The notes beneath the pieces were generated by a model, which had not been told where the DNA came from, searched no databases, and saw nothing but the letters and a program-made list of their open reading frames with translations. A DNA stretch of 64,000 nucleotides from Dimorphilus gyrociliatus. Taxonomy: Eukaryota; Annelida; Polychaeta; Dinophilidae. Shown here one piece after another: positions 12,069-26,574 of this stretch. Where the stretch lies: NCBI GenBank assembly GCA_904063045.1, contig CAJFCJ010000010.1:372001-436000 (forward strand), given 5' to 3'. The position numbers were made by a program, and so were the translations under genes. Each line of letters begins with the position of its first letter. Within the stretch, counting starts at the first letter, position 1.

Positions 12069-15000
12069 ATAAATGATTCAATCATTTCCTTTATTATATG
12101 AAATATAAAATATAGTTCATTTGAAACCTACAACCTTTCAATAAAAAACAAAACCATTAAAGACAAAGAGAAATAGATGATTATAAAGTGTAGGGAAGAA
12201 AATGATAAAATACTAAATGATACTTAAAATAATAGTATTCCGTTGAATAAAAGTATTCTATATCCGAATAACCAGAAATAAACTATTATATTACATTTAT
12301 ATTTAGTTATTTAAATATAAATTGACGAAGAATACGATTCTGACGGATTTTTAACAAGATATACTAGTTCTTCGGATATAACTTACTGTAACAAATAAAT
12401 AGAGTAATATTTTTAGAGAAAAATTTGTGCAACTGTACAAACGTTTGCGGAGACTTTAAGTTAATAAGCACAAATTTATCCTTGTATATACTACCAAATC
12501 AACATAAGAGGTATACAGTTTATATTGAAGTATATATCAAGAAAAGATAACATGCGTGTATTATACATTAAACACAATCAGTTTGCCTTTCCAGTTATTG
12601 TAATGGGATACATTTAAAATTAAAAATAATTTACCTGTCGGGTATTTTCCTAAAAGGATAGTAAACACAAAAAAAAACTTAATACACAAATATATATATA
12701 TATATAATATATGTATATATACTGTATATGTCTACTGTATCTCTATAATAATTGTTCCTCTTTGCTGTATATAAATGTATAGTATCTATATATTATAAGT
12801 AAGATAAGTAGAAAGAAATTTACTTTCTATAAAATATCAATAAATAATTTTTAATGATGTAACAATTAAATTATTACCTATTCGACTTAAATTAGATAAC
12901 TAAAGTTAAATTAATGATTAACGAGTAAATCTTGTTTTTTGATTTTACTTCATAATAAATTATTTAGTACACGAACCTGAAACGCTGTTGAATAATCACC
13001 GCGGCATTCCTCGAACGTTTAAACTTCTCATGTTCCTTGTAAGCTCGATACTGATTCTGTATAAGGGTAGCAGCCTCCCTACTCCTTTTATATCGTTTCT
13101 GGGCGTAGTAAGACCGGAATTGACTCTGAATAGTCACTGCGGCTTGTGACATCCTCTTGTAGTAGGCATATTGTTTATACCTCCGGTAATAAGATTGTAT
13201 GAGGACAGCAGCATCAATTTCTCTTTGTCTTTCATGTTGACGATGTTTGTATTTTCTGTAAAAATTCTGTATAATAACGGCTGCTTCGTATAGTTTTCTC
13301 TGCTCATCATCCGAAAGGGTTAATCTTTCCATATCCCTCTCCAAATAAGGAGCATTAAAATATTCACCAAGATCTCTAGTGCTTGGCGGTGGACTATCAA
13401 TTACAGGCATACCCGGGCTTTGAAATAGTTCAATGATTCCAGAATCATCTGTGACAGAACTTGACTCAGAACTTTTTTGACCAGAAGTTAATTTTATGCG
13501 ATCTGGTAGGGCGGCAATTATCTGATTAACCAAATTTACAATCGGTTCTTGACTTCTATCCGAGCAATTTGACGTACTATCGTCACTAAAGAGTTCAGGT
13601 AAAGTATCGGTATCCATAGCAATTAGTTGAGGATCTGAATTGGCAGGTCGGATGTTGAGCGAATGACTGGAGAGGGGGTGATCGGGAAGAACATCGACCG
13701 ATACCCGTTTAACCAAACGTTGATCGGAAACAATCGGTAAACTATCGCTCGATATCCACTCACAAAGAATGGATATTGCTTCTAAATGATTGTTCATACA
13801 AGCAGCAATTATAGGCGTTACCTAAGGGAAAAAAATACTGTATACTATATACCAATACAAAATATAAGATAAACCCATACAATAGCTTTTATGAACTAAG
13901 AATAAAACACGAAAGTCGGGAAAATAACTAAAGATAATGTTAATGAGCATGACATTCAGAAGGGTATAATTATTTATAGAGCTAAAGACCTGGACTATTC
14001 TCTCTTTTTGGACTGTAGAAAGAACTCAGAAAATACAGATATAGAATTATATTTTGTTTCTTCTGCAACCGTCTATTTTTAATTATCTTTCTTTTCTATA
14101 TCACACAACATCAAACAAGCCAAACGGAAAAATATATGATATTCTGCTGGTATCGGGGAAAAAAATGATTAGCTCTTCTTTTGTAATAGGACATACAAGT
14201 ACAAGTTATTTTCAACTACATAAAGATGAAATGTTGATGCTCCCTACTGGATTAAAAAAAAAGCTAAGACATAAAATAAAAAGACAAAACATCTGACGAT
14301 AAAGGATTAAATTTTGCTGCAGAGAAAATAAGCTTGTAATAGCCTTATATATCGAGTACAAGATAAAAAGTATACTTCAAAGATATCATAGTGATGAAGT
14401 TTGCACTATGGCATAACTAAAAAAATTCCTTTGTAAAATACGTCCTCTACACAACTTTATAGCGTTCCTACTAATTTACCTCTGTTCTGTTGCTTTTCAA
14501 ACGATAATTATTTCGACCTACTTTTTTGTCTTGAAATAGTAGAAGAATATATTCTATATAAATATTAACGAAGATATCTATTTAAGAGTAGACTGCGATG
14601 TACAACATAAATTATTAATATCTAATTTTGCACGAAAGCGTTTTAGTGACACAAAATGTTGGGAAGATGAAAAGACAAGGTTACCTCATTCTCATCTCTC
14701 GACCTTACATTGGCTTCATGGCCGACTACGGGTGCTGAGCAACAGTTCGCCCATCTTCGGAGAGTATGCATAACTTGAATGTATCCGAGGGAAGCTGCTA
14801 GAAGCATACAATTCCGATTTCCTAAAACTAAATGAGCAGGTCTTAACCACTTTCGGTTCATGAGACGTTCGCAGGTCGAGACGACTGCCATCTCGTCCCT
14901 GAGTACAAAAACTTCATCAGTAGTTGGGGCATCGACTCGTTCAGCTAAGTGAAAGAGACGTTCAACCAGCATGGCATGAAGTGTTTCTTTTGAAGGCAAA

Positions 15001-18000
15001 ATCGGTAAACGTTGAACGTCGTCCGATCTTTGTCGATAAGTGAAAGTGTATGAATTTGTTATTATATCCCCATCGCAAGCAACTTCCATTTTCACTTGAC
15101 CTGGTAAATGAGGTGGAGCTGAGCAACGTAAAACTCCATTTTGTACAAGCGTTGCTTGTACTTTAATTGAATCGAAATGGACGCTATAAGAGGAAGAGGT
15201 AGAATACCTGAATAGAAAATAACCGATTAATTGATTTGGGTCGGTACTGAAGTGCACTTAGAAGGTATTATTTACCATGGTCCTGTTACGAGTACCTTCT
15301 GACCTCCGTCTGTATATGACCATTCGGGGGCAACATCAGTTATGGATGCAACATAATTCGAAGGTGGTTCTTCAACGTTAAAACTACCAACTAAATCATC
15401 TAATAAATTCAAATCGAGATTATCAGCAGTTGAAACGGCTGGTTGACCGGGCATGTTTGCCGTAAGTGTTCTCTGAAGATCGTCGGCATCACTACACAAT
15501 CCCAAATCTTCTACTTCAGTTTTCAACTCCTTTTTGGACGAATTCTGTTGTAGACTAGACTGGCTTGATAAAATAATAAGACCGGAAGAACTGGGCATTA
15601 AGTAAAGAGGTTGAACTTGTTTTGATTCACAAACTGATTTTGTTGGTGTTCCTTCAGTCGATGATGACGAAGAGGTTGGCTGCCGGCTAATGACTTGTTC
15701 AACTATATTACTAATGATCTGTTGACTATTTTCGAAGCTGTCACAACCTGTTGGGGATTCTGTCGGTTAAAAAATTTATTATTAAAAATTAATATTAAAA
15801 GATGAGCATTTGTCAAATTAGAGAGAATTATAAACAATATATGAATTATGAAACATAGTTGTAATATATACTGCATAATGTATATAATATGTTAGTTATA
15901 ATATAAATTGCATATGGAATAAGTTTAATCTGAGTAAATCCTATTGCTTTCCATCTTAGTTTAGAAATCTGTTAATTAAATTAAACTGATTTCAAAACTT
16001 CTAAAAAAGAAAATTAGAGTCTACATACATAAAATATTCAATATATTTGCTTTTTAATACATCTATTTGCCATAAAAATATATGAAATATCGATGATTTT
16101 GTTCATATAATTATTAAATGAAAGATAGCCTTACCTACAAACATTGGCGTAATTTCCTCTGACAGTTCCTCTCGAGTCCAATTTCTTGTTTCGTTGTAAT
16201 GTTGAAGAACAGAATGAACGACATCTTTGGAATCTCTCTGAGCAGTTGGTACATTTAGATAATGTACTAAGACTACATCCGGATTACTTAGTAACCAATA
16301 CGATCTTCTATGAAAGGTCGGTAGTATAGCCGAATGAACATAACAACCATAAATAAATTCTTCTCCTTGCACTTTTAATTTCATATGATCTTCTCTAGTT
16401 GTGCGTCCATCTCTCCTCTTCTTCCAGCAATAGCCATCTCTTCGGTATCTGTTTTGAAGAGAAAAGTATATTTTACGAAGCTTATTAGATGGCCTTTTGA
16501 CAAATGAAGGCTTTAGATACAACCTCTCATCATCTACTTGATTCACCAACTTAACAATAACACAGAACGACTACTTAGTAAAAGTAAACAATAAGCTAAT
16601 AAATACTTGTCTGATATATATTATATATATATAAATATATATATTATGAATATTTACATATTTTTTACGTTGATTTATTAAAAATTCTGTAAGAAGGATA
16701 AATATAAAAAAGAAAAAATTAGGGTTTTTCAACTTAAAATAAGTGTCTTTTTTTTAACTTAGATTGGGAATATTTTAAATAGGATTTAAAGTATGATTAA
16801 AAATTTTTCACTAACCCTCTAACTGCCTGCCTCGAAAAAAGCAACACAGACCCACTAGATGGTCGAGATCTCACTTCCGTACTTAACCAATTCTCATGCT
16901 TATCAACAGCTAAGAGAATGGAGGCGATTTCCTATTTGGAGAAAAGGATAAAATTTCGTCAGTAGTCATAGCGACATTGTGGAGTCGATTCATCAACGCG
17001 GGTTTTTTTAGAAGTTAATTGATTGCCTTCGATTTTCTGTTTACCTCGTTACTGTTCCATCTGTGTAAAACTAGCGGGAAGTTTTCAGGCGGTGGTGGAA
17101 CCTTCGGTTTATTAAGTCTTTGCGCAGCCCAATTTTCCGGCTTTTGGCGGATTTCACCTAGATTAAAGAAAAGAAAAGATTTTATCATAAATAATTCATA
17201 TAAAACATTTATATTCGAAAAATCCATCTACCACTGTTAACGATTTTCATTAATAAAAAATATTTACTAGGTCCAACCAATCTATTCATCTATTAGGTAG
17301 ATTTAAAATATAATCCACTCAGCGATTTAGCAATGGTACATAATATATTCCTGTTACTCGACTTGGATGATAACATTTGGATATAAATATATTTATATTT
17401 GTATATGTCTATATTGCACTATATATACGGCGTATGCTAATATATATAATTATATGTATTATAATAAAACTGTAGTAGATTTTATAGTAGGATACATCAA
17501 TATAAAAAATACCATAGCAGGAAAATGTGATCTATTATACAAACTTGTCTACTCTTTCGTTTTTAAGTAGGACTATTACATTCTCTTAATGAGAGGCTTA
17601 AATTCCTTTTAAATTTATATGAAATGTTTTGTAAAACATGAGTAATCAATCTTCAAAATAAGATAATTATATCTTCAATGATTAAATTACGCACTTAACA
17701 GAAATTTAACAGTTTTGTGAACAATATAGAAGCTTCGATATAGGGTTTGTAATGACATTTGAATAAAATTTTCAAAGTTATTGAACCAATAAGCTTTATA
17801 GCATGACATTTCAAATGATTATTCGCTCTTTGATGTAAATATTACAAGGAAATTGGGGTTATATAATAGTCAATAATTCCTACGAAAGAGTTACTAGTTA
17901 CTAATAATAATTTTACAAACTATTTAACAGCAGCAACACGGCTTTTTAGAAAGTATATCTGATATATATGTATATAGTCTATATTGAAATTCACTAGTTG

Positions 18001-21000
18001 ATACATATTTATTATCTGTATAAATGGAAATATAAAAACGCCTACGTTGACAGTGTTCAATTAATAAAATCGTAAAAAAAATATCCAATAAAGGAAATGG
18101 AAGGCTTACAATACAATTTCATATCATTATTCACTTTCAGTTCTCTTTTAAGTCATCGAATAACTTCCCTATTAACAAGAATTGTTTAACTAACAAATTA
18201 TAAGTAATTTTATAAGTTGAGTGGATACTAGAAAAAAGTCTAGACAAGAAGAAGGATGAGGAGGGAAAAAGTTGAGATTCTATAAGTCAGATAATATCAT
18301 ATTTGTTGGAAATTCACAAAAGCCAGACAAGCCACGAATGCAAATTAGAAAGTATTGAAGCGTAAAGATTACTCGGAATCGAATTTGGGCGTCAACATCT
18401 CAGGGTGTTGTTGAGAGAAATATAATTTAAAAAAAAAATAGAAAAAGCTTTCGCTTTCTCTCACTTAAATAACTATCGAAATCGCTTTATATTAGCTATA
18501 AATGTATGAAGACTATTTACGAGTGTAGTTGGAAATTTTAAAAATTAATAAAAATGGTTCAATGTCAAAGAAAAGCAACAGCTAAAAAAATTTTATACTG
18601 ACATGATGTAGGGATTAATAAAAGTCTTGTCATATATGTCAACTTATAAGAACATTCGTCGTATAAATAAGGTTAAACTGCCATACTTACTTTAAGCAGG
18701 ATTGTAATTTTCCGCTTTCACAACATGCCAGACAAAAGTATGTAGCTTATTATAAATACTATATACAGCACATATTGTACGGTTTATATAACTATGTCAT
18801 ATCTGTAAACATGTATCATACATAATTCTAGTGAACAAACTACATAAGTATGTTATTTTCTCTTACAGAGGAGATATTTAATATTTATATATATGGACAA
18901 TAGAGTCACGATGATAGTAAATTAATTCATATTTGTCACGATCCTAATTTACAGACCGTCGATGGGAAAATGAGTGTTAAATGTAAGAAAGACACAAAAT
19001 GTTCGAGCTTTTTGTCATTGTCAAAATGTGATTGGCAAGCACTTTGCTTACAATGAGCTTATAGTCGGAGTAACATGAAAATTAGGTCAACAACCTTTTC
19101 AAAGCAAGGGCTAAAGTTGATTAATGATGTAATAATGATTTGAAGTCAATTCTGACGTTCATCTATTTTCATATTGAAATAAATAGTCTTGAACTCTTGG
19201 TATAAATCAGATAGCGAGATAGCGACAAGTAGAGTATTAGGGTTAAATATTGTGTAAACGAATCTAATTTTTTTGGCCTGATTAATGAAATATGTTTTAC
19301 ACGATTCTTGTAGAAAATAGTTCGTTAACCTAAACTACAAAGTACAAGGATATTAGAATATCAAGGTCACTTCACTTAAAGTCAACTTTGAAAAGGATAT
19401 ATAAAAATGAAGTATTATTGATGAAAATCCTAGCAAAGTAGCCCTAATCTGTCATCAAAACATCAATTTCCAATAAATAAGCACTTGATTGGCTTTTGGT
19501 ACGATTTTCCAACTTCTCGTATCGTCTTGCATAAAATAAAAAAGAATTGGCAAAAACGAAGACTTCTTTTTTAGCATAAGGTACAACTCGATTTCGTGTA
19601 TATCGTATAAGTGATATTCCACAATTGCATTTTATACTATACGTGATGTATTTCTATTATTTAACTTATTCCATAAGGCGGGTGAAATCGTGTAGGTGTG
19701 TGAAAAAGTAATTAAGATTGTCTTTGGAAACTCTTGCATAGTTGCAGCACTGGGATAAACAACAATTTCTTGACTACATGAAAAGCACGTTCTCTAAACA
19801 TTTTTCTAAGTAGCTTATTATTCTAGAGAAAAATTCATTTAAATGATAAAAACTATTGCGCTTAAAACTGTATCTAATAATATAAAATATGAAAAAAGAA
19901 AGAAAGTATAAAATTGGTCGCTATGGAAATATATGTAACAAGGACAACTAAGACAGCCTAGATAGAACGAAAGACGTTAATTATCAACCTTAAAAATACA
20001 GTGGTAACGATCTTTCAAATATCTAAAACAGCTTTTATTTATGAACTATGCATCATTTAGTGCAGATTTCAAGAAAACAAAAAGCCTTCTGTAGGATAAT
20101 AAAGTATGATTTTACATCAAACGTTTTGTTTTTTATTCTTTTTTTATTCTTTAGTACATACTCTAACTAATAGAATATCAAAAGCCCATGATTCTCTGTA
20201 CATAATGAATAATTTTATAGAAAAAAGCAAACGAGTATTAGAAATATTGTCAAAGTGAAATATTTAAGTGACTTTTATATCATTCTATTAAATACAAACT
20301 GTTTAAAGCTTTGTAGTAAATGCGAGCGTAAAAAATAAATTACTATTGAAACTTTTAGATTCATTTCTTTGTACTACTCAATCACAAAGTATATAATAAA
20401 TAGGCAAATGAAAGACCTTTACCACAAATGTGAGCATATTAACTTTGTTGGGAAATACAGAAACAGGCGTCTAGGCAGTCAGTTAAATAGCAGCCAATGA
20501 TAAGGTCATTAGATATGATTAAAAAATAGTCTTGTGAAGGTTTAGTTTTGTGTATAATCTTGAAATTAAATAAACTTCGTATTGATTAAAGTTAATTACA
20601 AACAAATAAGGTGCAATAATAGCTTCTTAAACTTCCTCTAATCAAAGAGAGAGAGAGAGAGAGAGGAAGTACTGTTCCATATTATCGACTCTATTATAAA
20701 TGGATGACGGGTAAACAATCTTATATACATAATACTATCTTGCAGTCTGCAGAGATAATTGATTTCCGATGAGGTCGTTCAAGATTGCGCAACTGGTAAA
20801 TAATAGGCTCTTATCATTAGGAAAGCTATTAACAACAGTTCAAAAGTAAAGTAAATAGAGTATCTAGAGTACCGAAATCTAAGCTAAAATTGAAGGGTGT
20901 TAGTTTGAAAGGCAGTGTCCATTAGCCAGTTCTATAAACAGTTGCTGATTGCATTGCGTGACTTCAATTTCAAGATGTCTGCCCATCAACGAGGAAAAGA

Positions 21001-22511
21001 AAAATCAGATATGGGTTCTATGTCTCACGCATGTTTTTTAAATATGACCATTTAATATGAAATGAACTGCATATTTACGCCATATATTAGCTACGTATGG
21101 TTAATTATTATCTTAGATATTTTATTCGTTAAGACAATGTCAAAAGTCTTTAAATGTCATTTATATCTTCAAGACGAAAACTAAATTTAGCTAATGAAAG
21201 TACTAATAGGTCATGTATTGTAAGATACACATGGAATATTCCTTATCTTCATTTGGCTAATATATACTATATATCTCACTATATGAAAAGAATATAAAGA
21301 ATTTTTAGATTAAATCAGATAGAAAAAAAGATCTTCCAAACTAGAATCTTGTTAAGGAAGAAACTCAGAAAAAAAGCGTCATTTGCTGCAACTAACTAAT
21401 TTTTATCTGAAGAATTACTCGATAAACTTCAAAGAGTCGAATGGAATTCTTCTAAAACCTCTAAAAGGTTGGTCATGCTACGCTGAGTAGGCATAGAGCG
21501 TGAGAAAACAATTCTAATCAGTATCTTTCGAAGGATGTATGCAAATATTACAAATAATTTAATAATAATGTTTAGTTTATCTATAAGTTGAATAATGAAT
21601 AAGATGTATATAATATTTAACATTCATTCATTAAGGAAGAAATTCCATTCCTATAAAAAATATTGACAGGAAAAGAGCTATCAACGAAATTTGAAAGAGA
21701 TAAAAAACACTACAAATATAAAATAGATATTAATAATTAATAGGAATTTTTCTAAATTGCATTTTATTTTTATCCTCTTATCTTATTATTTATTACAATA
21801 ATGCGTCTAACTATTTATGCTCATAAATCCACCTTTAAAGATAATTCAAGGTCTAACGATTGCCTAAAAGAGAAATTACCTATTTTTATAAAATACGATT
21901 ATGGATGATAAAACATTTTCCCTCATTTTTCAGATAAAATTACAAAAAAGAAATAAATTTCTTAAAGAGACAACTTGTTCATATCTATAGAAAAAATATA
22001 GTAACAACATTTTGGTCTTTTAAAGATAATTCTCTAATTTCTAACACCCGAATATTGGCTAAATCTTACAAAAGATTTAGATCAATCAAATGTCATTATA
22101 TTCATTTTTATCGTGAAAATGGGAAAATAATTTATTATAGGAATTTCTATGACTTGAATAACTTAAAATACAATCAGAATCAAAATCTATACATATTTCG
22201 GTCACAAATGTTATGAAGTAATAGTAATAAGCAATAATAAACCCCTTTACCGAATCATAGCTCTCACTATAACAGTACAAGGAAATAGACTATTTCAAGG
22301 GGATTGTCGAGAATTGAACTGACAGGAACTCAAAATAAAAATAAGGTCAATAGGAAGTATCCCCTAACAAGAGGAATTTAAGAATTACTTCCTAGAAGGC
22401 TAGCCCAGTCAAGCTTTTAGTCGAGCTGGTCACAAGGGACAATTTTTTGTTCTTAAAAAAAAAAAAAAAAGGAAAATAAATGACCTTACCGTTTGCTTTG
22501 ATGTGGCTCAT
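10142..22511 (-). CDS. CAMTA: Calmodulin-binding transcription activator (CAMTA)
   Basis: Ca2+/calmodulin-responsive nuclear DNA-binding protein. Nine exons with consistent phases: 22490-22511, 17045-17157, 16135-16549, 15276-15759, 14685-15207, 12977-13821, 12635-12649 (15 nt), 11778-11843, 10142-10223, giving 854 residues. Domain order: CG-1 DNA-binding domain about 20-146 (HRWNSNE; GYCWKKRRDGRTTREDHMKL; YGCYVHSAILPTFHRRSYWL; NPDVVLVHYLNVP); Ser-rich linker; IPT/TIG fold about 325-405 (PEWSYTDGGQKVLVTGPW; VQNGVLRCSAP); ankyrin-like region about 480-540; five IQ motifs at about 699, 723, 746, 769 and 792 (each AAxxIQ); short basic tail. It is shorter than vertebrate CAMTAs (above 1000 residues), mainly in the linkers. 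The CG-1 segment between HRWNSNE and YRRDGYC is divergent. A start at 22734-22736 in the same open frame would add about 75 residues and cannot be excluded; the modelled ATG follows a good acceptor (TTTGTAG at 22538) that would splice in a 5' UTR. Confidence 0.93.
11096..11164. repeat. (AAT)n microsatellite pair
   Basis: Two ATA/AAT trinucleotide runs (about 11096-11118 and 11142-11164) separated by about 24 bp, in the intron before the CAMTA terminal exon. Confidence 0.85.
12022..12066. repeat. (TA)n microsatellite
   Basis: More than 20 uninterrupted TA units in the intron between CAMTA exons 11778-11843 and 12635-12649, with shorter TA runs on both sides. Confidence 0.95.
12635..12649 (-). 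other. CAMTA 15-nt microexon
   Basis: Fifteen bases flanked by an AG acceptor preceded by TTTT and by a GTAA donor. It inserts KIPDR-type residues in frame between the fifth IQ motif and the basic tail, entering and leaving in the same phase (phase 2), so it can be skipped without a frameshift. Confidence 0.75.
17158..22489. other. 5.3-kb first coding intron of CAMTA
   Basis: Much the longest intron inferred in the window. It joins the 22-nt first coding exon to the CG-1 exon. AT-rich throughout, with a (GA)n run near 20646-20663 and no exon that I can support. Its length may reflect regulatory sequence or simple repeat growth. Confidence 0.6.
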
Positions 22512-24390
22512 GGTAGACACAGGCACAGTTCGTTGGCCTACAAAGAAAAGGCATGAAAAATTAATTACATGGGAAAGTTTAATAAATTGCTCCAAATGAT
22601 CGGCATAGATGAATTCGTAAGTCCTTAAATATTCATTATAAACGACAATAACCTCTTTCTCTAGATTTGACCATGGGTAATTTTTAATATGAACACATGG
22701 GCAACAATAAAAATCAGTAGAAAATTTAAATTTCATACGTATTTCATTTCTCTATCGTTTCTTTTACACTACTTTAAATAGAATTGAAATTACATATTAT
22801 CCTGATATTTAGTTAATAAGTTAAATAGTATCATCTCACACAAAGGAGCTAAGTATTTTTCTTATTTTTTATGCCATAAGCAAAGAAAAGAAAGTGCCAG
22901 GAGTCTAAGAATCGATACGTACACGATAAGCGTTATTGGATAGAGCTGAAATCTTTGATCAATAACACGTCTCACATCTTAGGTATAGGTATCCAGGACC
23001 TCAAATTAACTGACATTTCAAAGACGGACATCCGTTTTAAAAGGCTACGTGATTTCTCGCTTACTATTACTGAAGAATAGTAAAAAGCGAAAATTATTTT
23101 TTCGTAGCACGTTTTCACATTAAATTTGGTTTATATCTTTAATAAATAGAATGGCATAACTACTAAAGTAATGGTCACTTTTAGCACTAACAACAATAAT
23201 CGGCTAAACGAAGCGAGATCTAAGAGCCATGTTAAAAAATTGATGAGCAACGTTGTTTACACTCTTTACATTAGGATTAAAGATAATTAAATTTGTCATA
23301 TCATGCAAAAAGCTGGAAATTTAAGATCATAAAAATCAAATTGTCACTTATTGTAGAAGCAAGATTAAATGATATTATCTTCGCAGTAATAATTAATTAC
23401 CTTTTTATCTATTCATTTTAGACTCTGAAAAAAAAATCGAATAGTTCATTTCAGCTATTTCACATAATGGAACTAAAGAGATCGATTGTAGACAAGTCGA
23501 TTTCACTCTAAGTACATTTTTTAACCTATTGCTATTCATTGATTTGGAAAACAAACATTCACCGACTATTTAATAGATTCAACAATTATAAAGACCTCAT
23601 CAAAAGAGGAATTCCTAAAATTTTTGTTATTAATTTAAGAATTTCTACGTTTGGCGAAGAATTCTTATTATTTTTGCTCACTGAAAAGACAAAATACAAT
23701 AATTACTTTTCGTTGCAACTTGCTGTTATATAAAACGAACATTTTAAATAAATAGGGAATCATTCATTAAGCTGCCTTTATTAATCATTTGTAAAAAAAG
23801 AGAAAGAGGTATTAAGGAAAGTTCAAAAAATAATTAAAACTATAAATATCTTATGTTTTATTTATGCTTTCATTATAACTCATAATACTATTGGAGTATA
23901 TTCCCGGAAGCCTTTCTTTATTTTACCTAATAACTATTGACTGCTAACTGTTAATCTGTCATTCTGAAAACTGAAGTATGGATATATACATACATTAGAT
24001 ATAGTACACATCCTTTTCCAGATTTGATAGGAAATTACCAAATCTTAAGAGACAGGCAAAAAAAAGATAGCTTATAAAGAGGAAAAAAAGGAGAATTTTA
24101 GCGAACAATTGAATGTATCTTATCTATAATTCTTTTGACATTCGATTAATCAAATATATAAGAAAAAGTACAGTCGTGCATATATTTCTTACCATAAATA
24201 GATTTACCATAAAAAACAAATAGTTAAAACAGATTTCTGTTCATAAAAAGAATAAAGATATATATATATATATATGTATATGTTTGTAGCAATTTATGTC
24301 ATATTATTCAAATATAAAAATAAGCGACGCTGCTTCTCTGAATAAAAATAGAAATATTTCTTTTCCTTTCGTCACGCATGTGATACAATC

Positions 24391-24425
<35 letters not shown>

Positions 24426-26564
24426 CTATATATAAACTAATATATATATATATATTACACATACATTAATGCCTCTATGTTAAGGTTAAGAATAGAATGA
24501 AATGAATACCTTTTATATTTTTCCCATGTCATTAAATAATAAATTGAAAATAGTCTTAAAACGACTCTTTCCGTGAATATAAAGTATTTGTATATATTAA
24601 AATATTAAAAGATATAATGCAATTATGGATTTATTTTTTTAAAAAAAAAAGGAGAAAATACGATTTTAAATGATTAATTTCTATTTTTCAACAAAAAATC
24701 CATAGAAATTATTATCGCTTGATCGTAATTCACAGCTGTGAATTTTTTACTCATTTATTGATTTCTTTTTTTCTTAAATAATTATTTTTAATCAGTTGAA
24801 AAAGGATTACAAAGTGCTAATTTCAAAACAAAACAATAAACAAAGCAACAAAAAAATCTCCATTTAATATGTATATATATATTTAATATATATGTAAACT
24901 CGGTCGTAATTAATCAATTTTTTCTTCTTAACATTATTAAAAATAGAAGACTGGTCGTTGTTGGAAATATTTTAGGGAATTAATTATAAATAAAACGGCT
25001 AGTAGAATTAATACAAGGGAAGAAATAAAGAGAAATCTTTTAAATATAGTTAAAAAATAAATAAATGAACAATACTGTCTGGTACAAAGTTAAAGACTGA
25101 AATTATGCATCATATGCTTATTAAAGTTGACTGGCCTTCTAAAAAGTTCTATATTTAAGAATTATAGTTTTTGTAAAATATAAAATATTTTTCACAAGAC
25201 ATCTAGCAAAATTGCAGATAGTTTTACAGGTTAAAAGGTTCTACCTTAGTGCGTTTCATTGTGTTAATGAAAACATCAAGTGTCATATCTATTTTTGTAC
25301 AATTATGCACTAACAAAATATTTGTGTATTTAGGATTATTTTTTGTTAGACTCTTCATTAACAAAACATATAGTGTTTTTTGTATGATTTTTAAAGATAA
25401 AGACGTTTTTACAGATAAATCCGTTACCATATAATTATCAATGTTTCTTTAAATCCTAAGGGAAAGGTTAGAGAGAAAGACGACAGCTGAAGGACTTGGT
25501 AAGAATAGGGTCTAAATGGAAACGTAGGTACAATCGTGTACAGAAAAAGTGCAAACTGATCTTTTCTTTCAGCTGCCAATGAATAAACTAACAAAAGTTT
25601 CTTTCTATATATCTCAGAGCTTCTTTTGTAGAATATTGTCTCTTCTTAGGCTTTAACTTATTGAAATAACTCTTTTCGCATTCTATGTGATTACTAGTAA
25701 GAGAATTATTGATAAAACAAATAATACTTAAAGCATAAATTAATAATACTAAACTATATACTCTAAATTTTCTTCCACTGATAAGAATATTAACAGATGG
25801 TTTATTCACTAATCTTTGGAGAATAGAAAAAAACAGGAAGGAAATCCAATCAGTAGTACTAGAATTAGTTTCGTTAAATCCCTGAGGGTTGTTGGAAATA
25901 CAGAGCTTTTAATTTTTTAATGTTATCTCAATGTCTTTTCTATAGTAGATAAAAGTAGCAGATGATATTCTCAATTTAACAAAAAAAAAGCAAAATATAT
26001 GGAACAATTGAATTGAATTGGGAGGGAACCATTTAAGCATTTCTGCTTTGTATATAGAAACGAAAAGAACAATGTGTACAGTATTTGTATTTGTATATTC
26101 GTATCTTCCTTAATTGTATATCTGTCTAGTTGTATCTCTACTTTGCTCTCTTTTTCACCAATGTATGTTTATATAAGTTTACTCAGAAAGAATTGATACA
26201 AAAAACGTCGCCGCAAGAGATTATACCTTCCGGCTGATAATCATAAGAATTGATTACTTTCTCATTTCTACAGAATTCATCTATGCTTCCGTTCCCTAGT
26301 ACTAATTTCAACCTACCTGAAATTTCCATGGGAATCATTTCTCGCTTTCAGAATGACCATGACTGAGCTATAAAAAAAAGTGATTAGCAGCATAGTAACG
26401 GGATATAAGCCCTATAAAATATCGTCTAAGAGATAATTAGAATGTCCACTCACCAAATACATCATCCTAACTAAACGCAACAAATTATGTTCATCCAACG
26501 ATCTACAAGCGCAAATTGATAGAAATTATGTATCCTAGAAAAATTTACTAGGCCTTTTAGAGTG

Positions 26565-26574
26565 TGCGCATGCG
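26565..26574. promoter_or_regulatory. NRF1-like palindrome, distal (TIMM17 promoter)
   Basis: TGCGCATGCG within a locally GC-rich patch, about 260 bp upstream of the TIMM17 ATG. It matches the core of the nuclear respiratory factor 1 site (TGCGCATGCGC). Confidence 0.55.

Noticed and set aside
25224-25434. Open frames of 61 and 68 codons on opposite strands
   Set aside because: Mirror-image frames in AT-rich DNA; no recognisable product or splice context, and the region lacks an inverted repeat that would suggest a mobile element.
25588-25809. 73-codon minus-strand frame with a hydrophobic stretch, resembling a type II membrane anchor
   Set aside because: It starts at GTG, not ATG, contains no internal ATG, and no partner exon was found; could be an exon of an unseen gene but unsupported.
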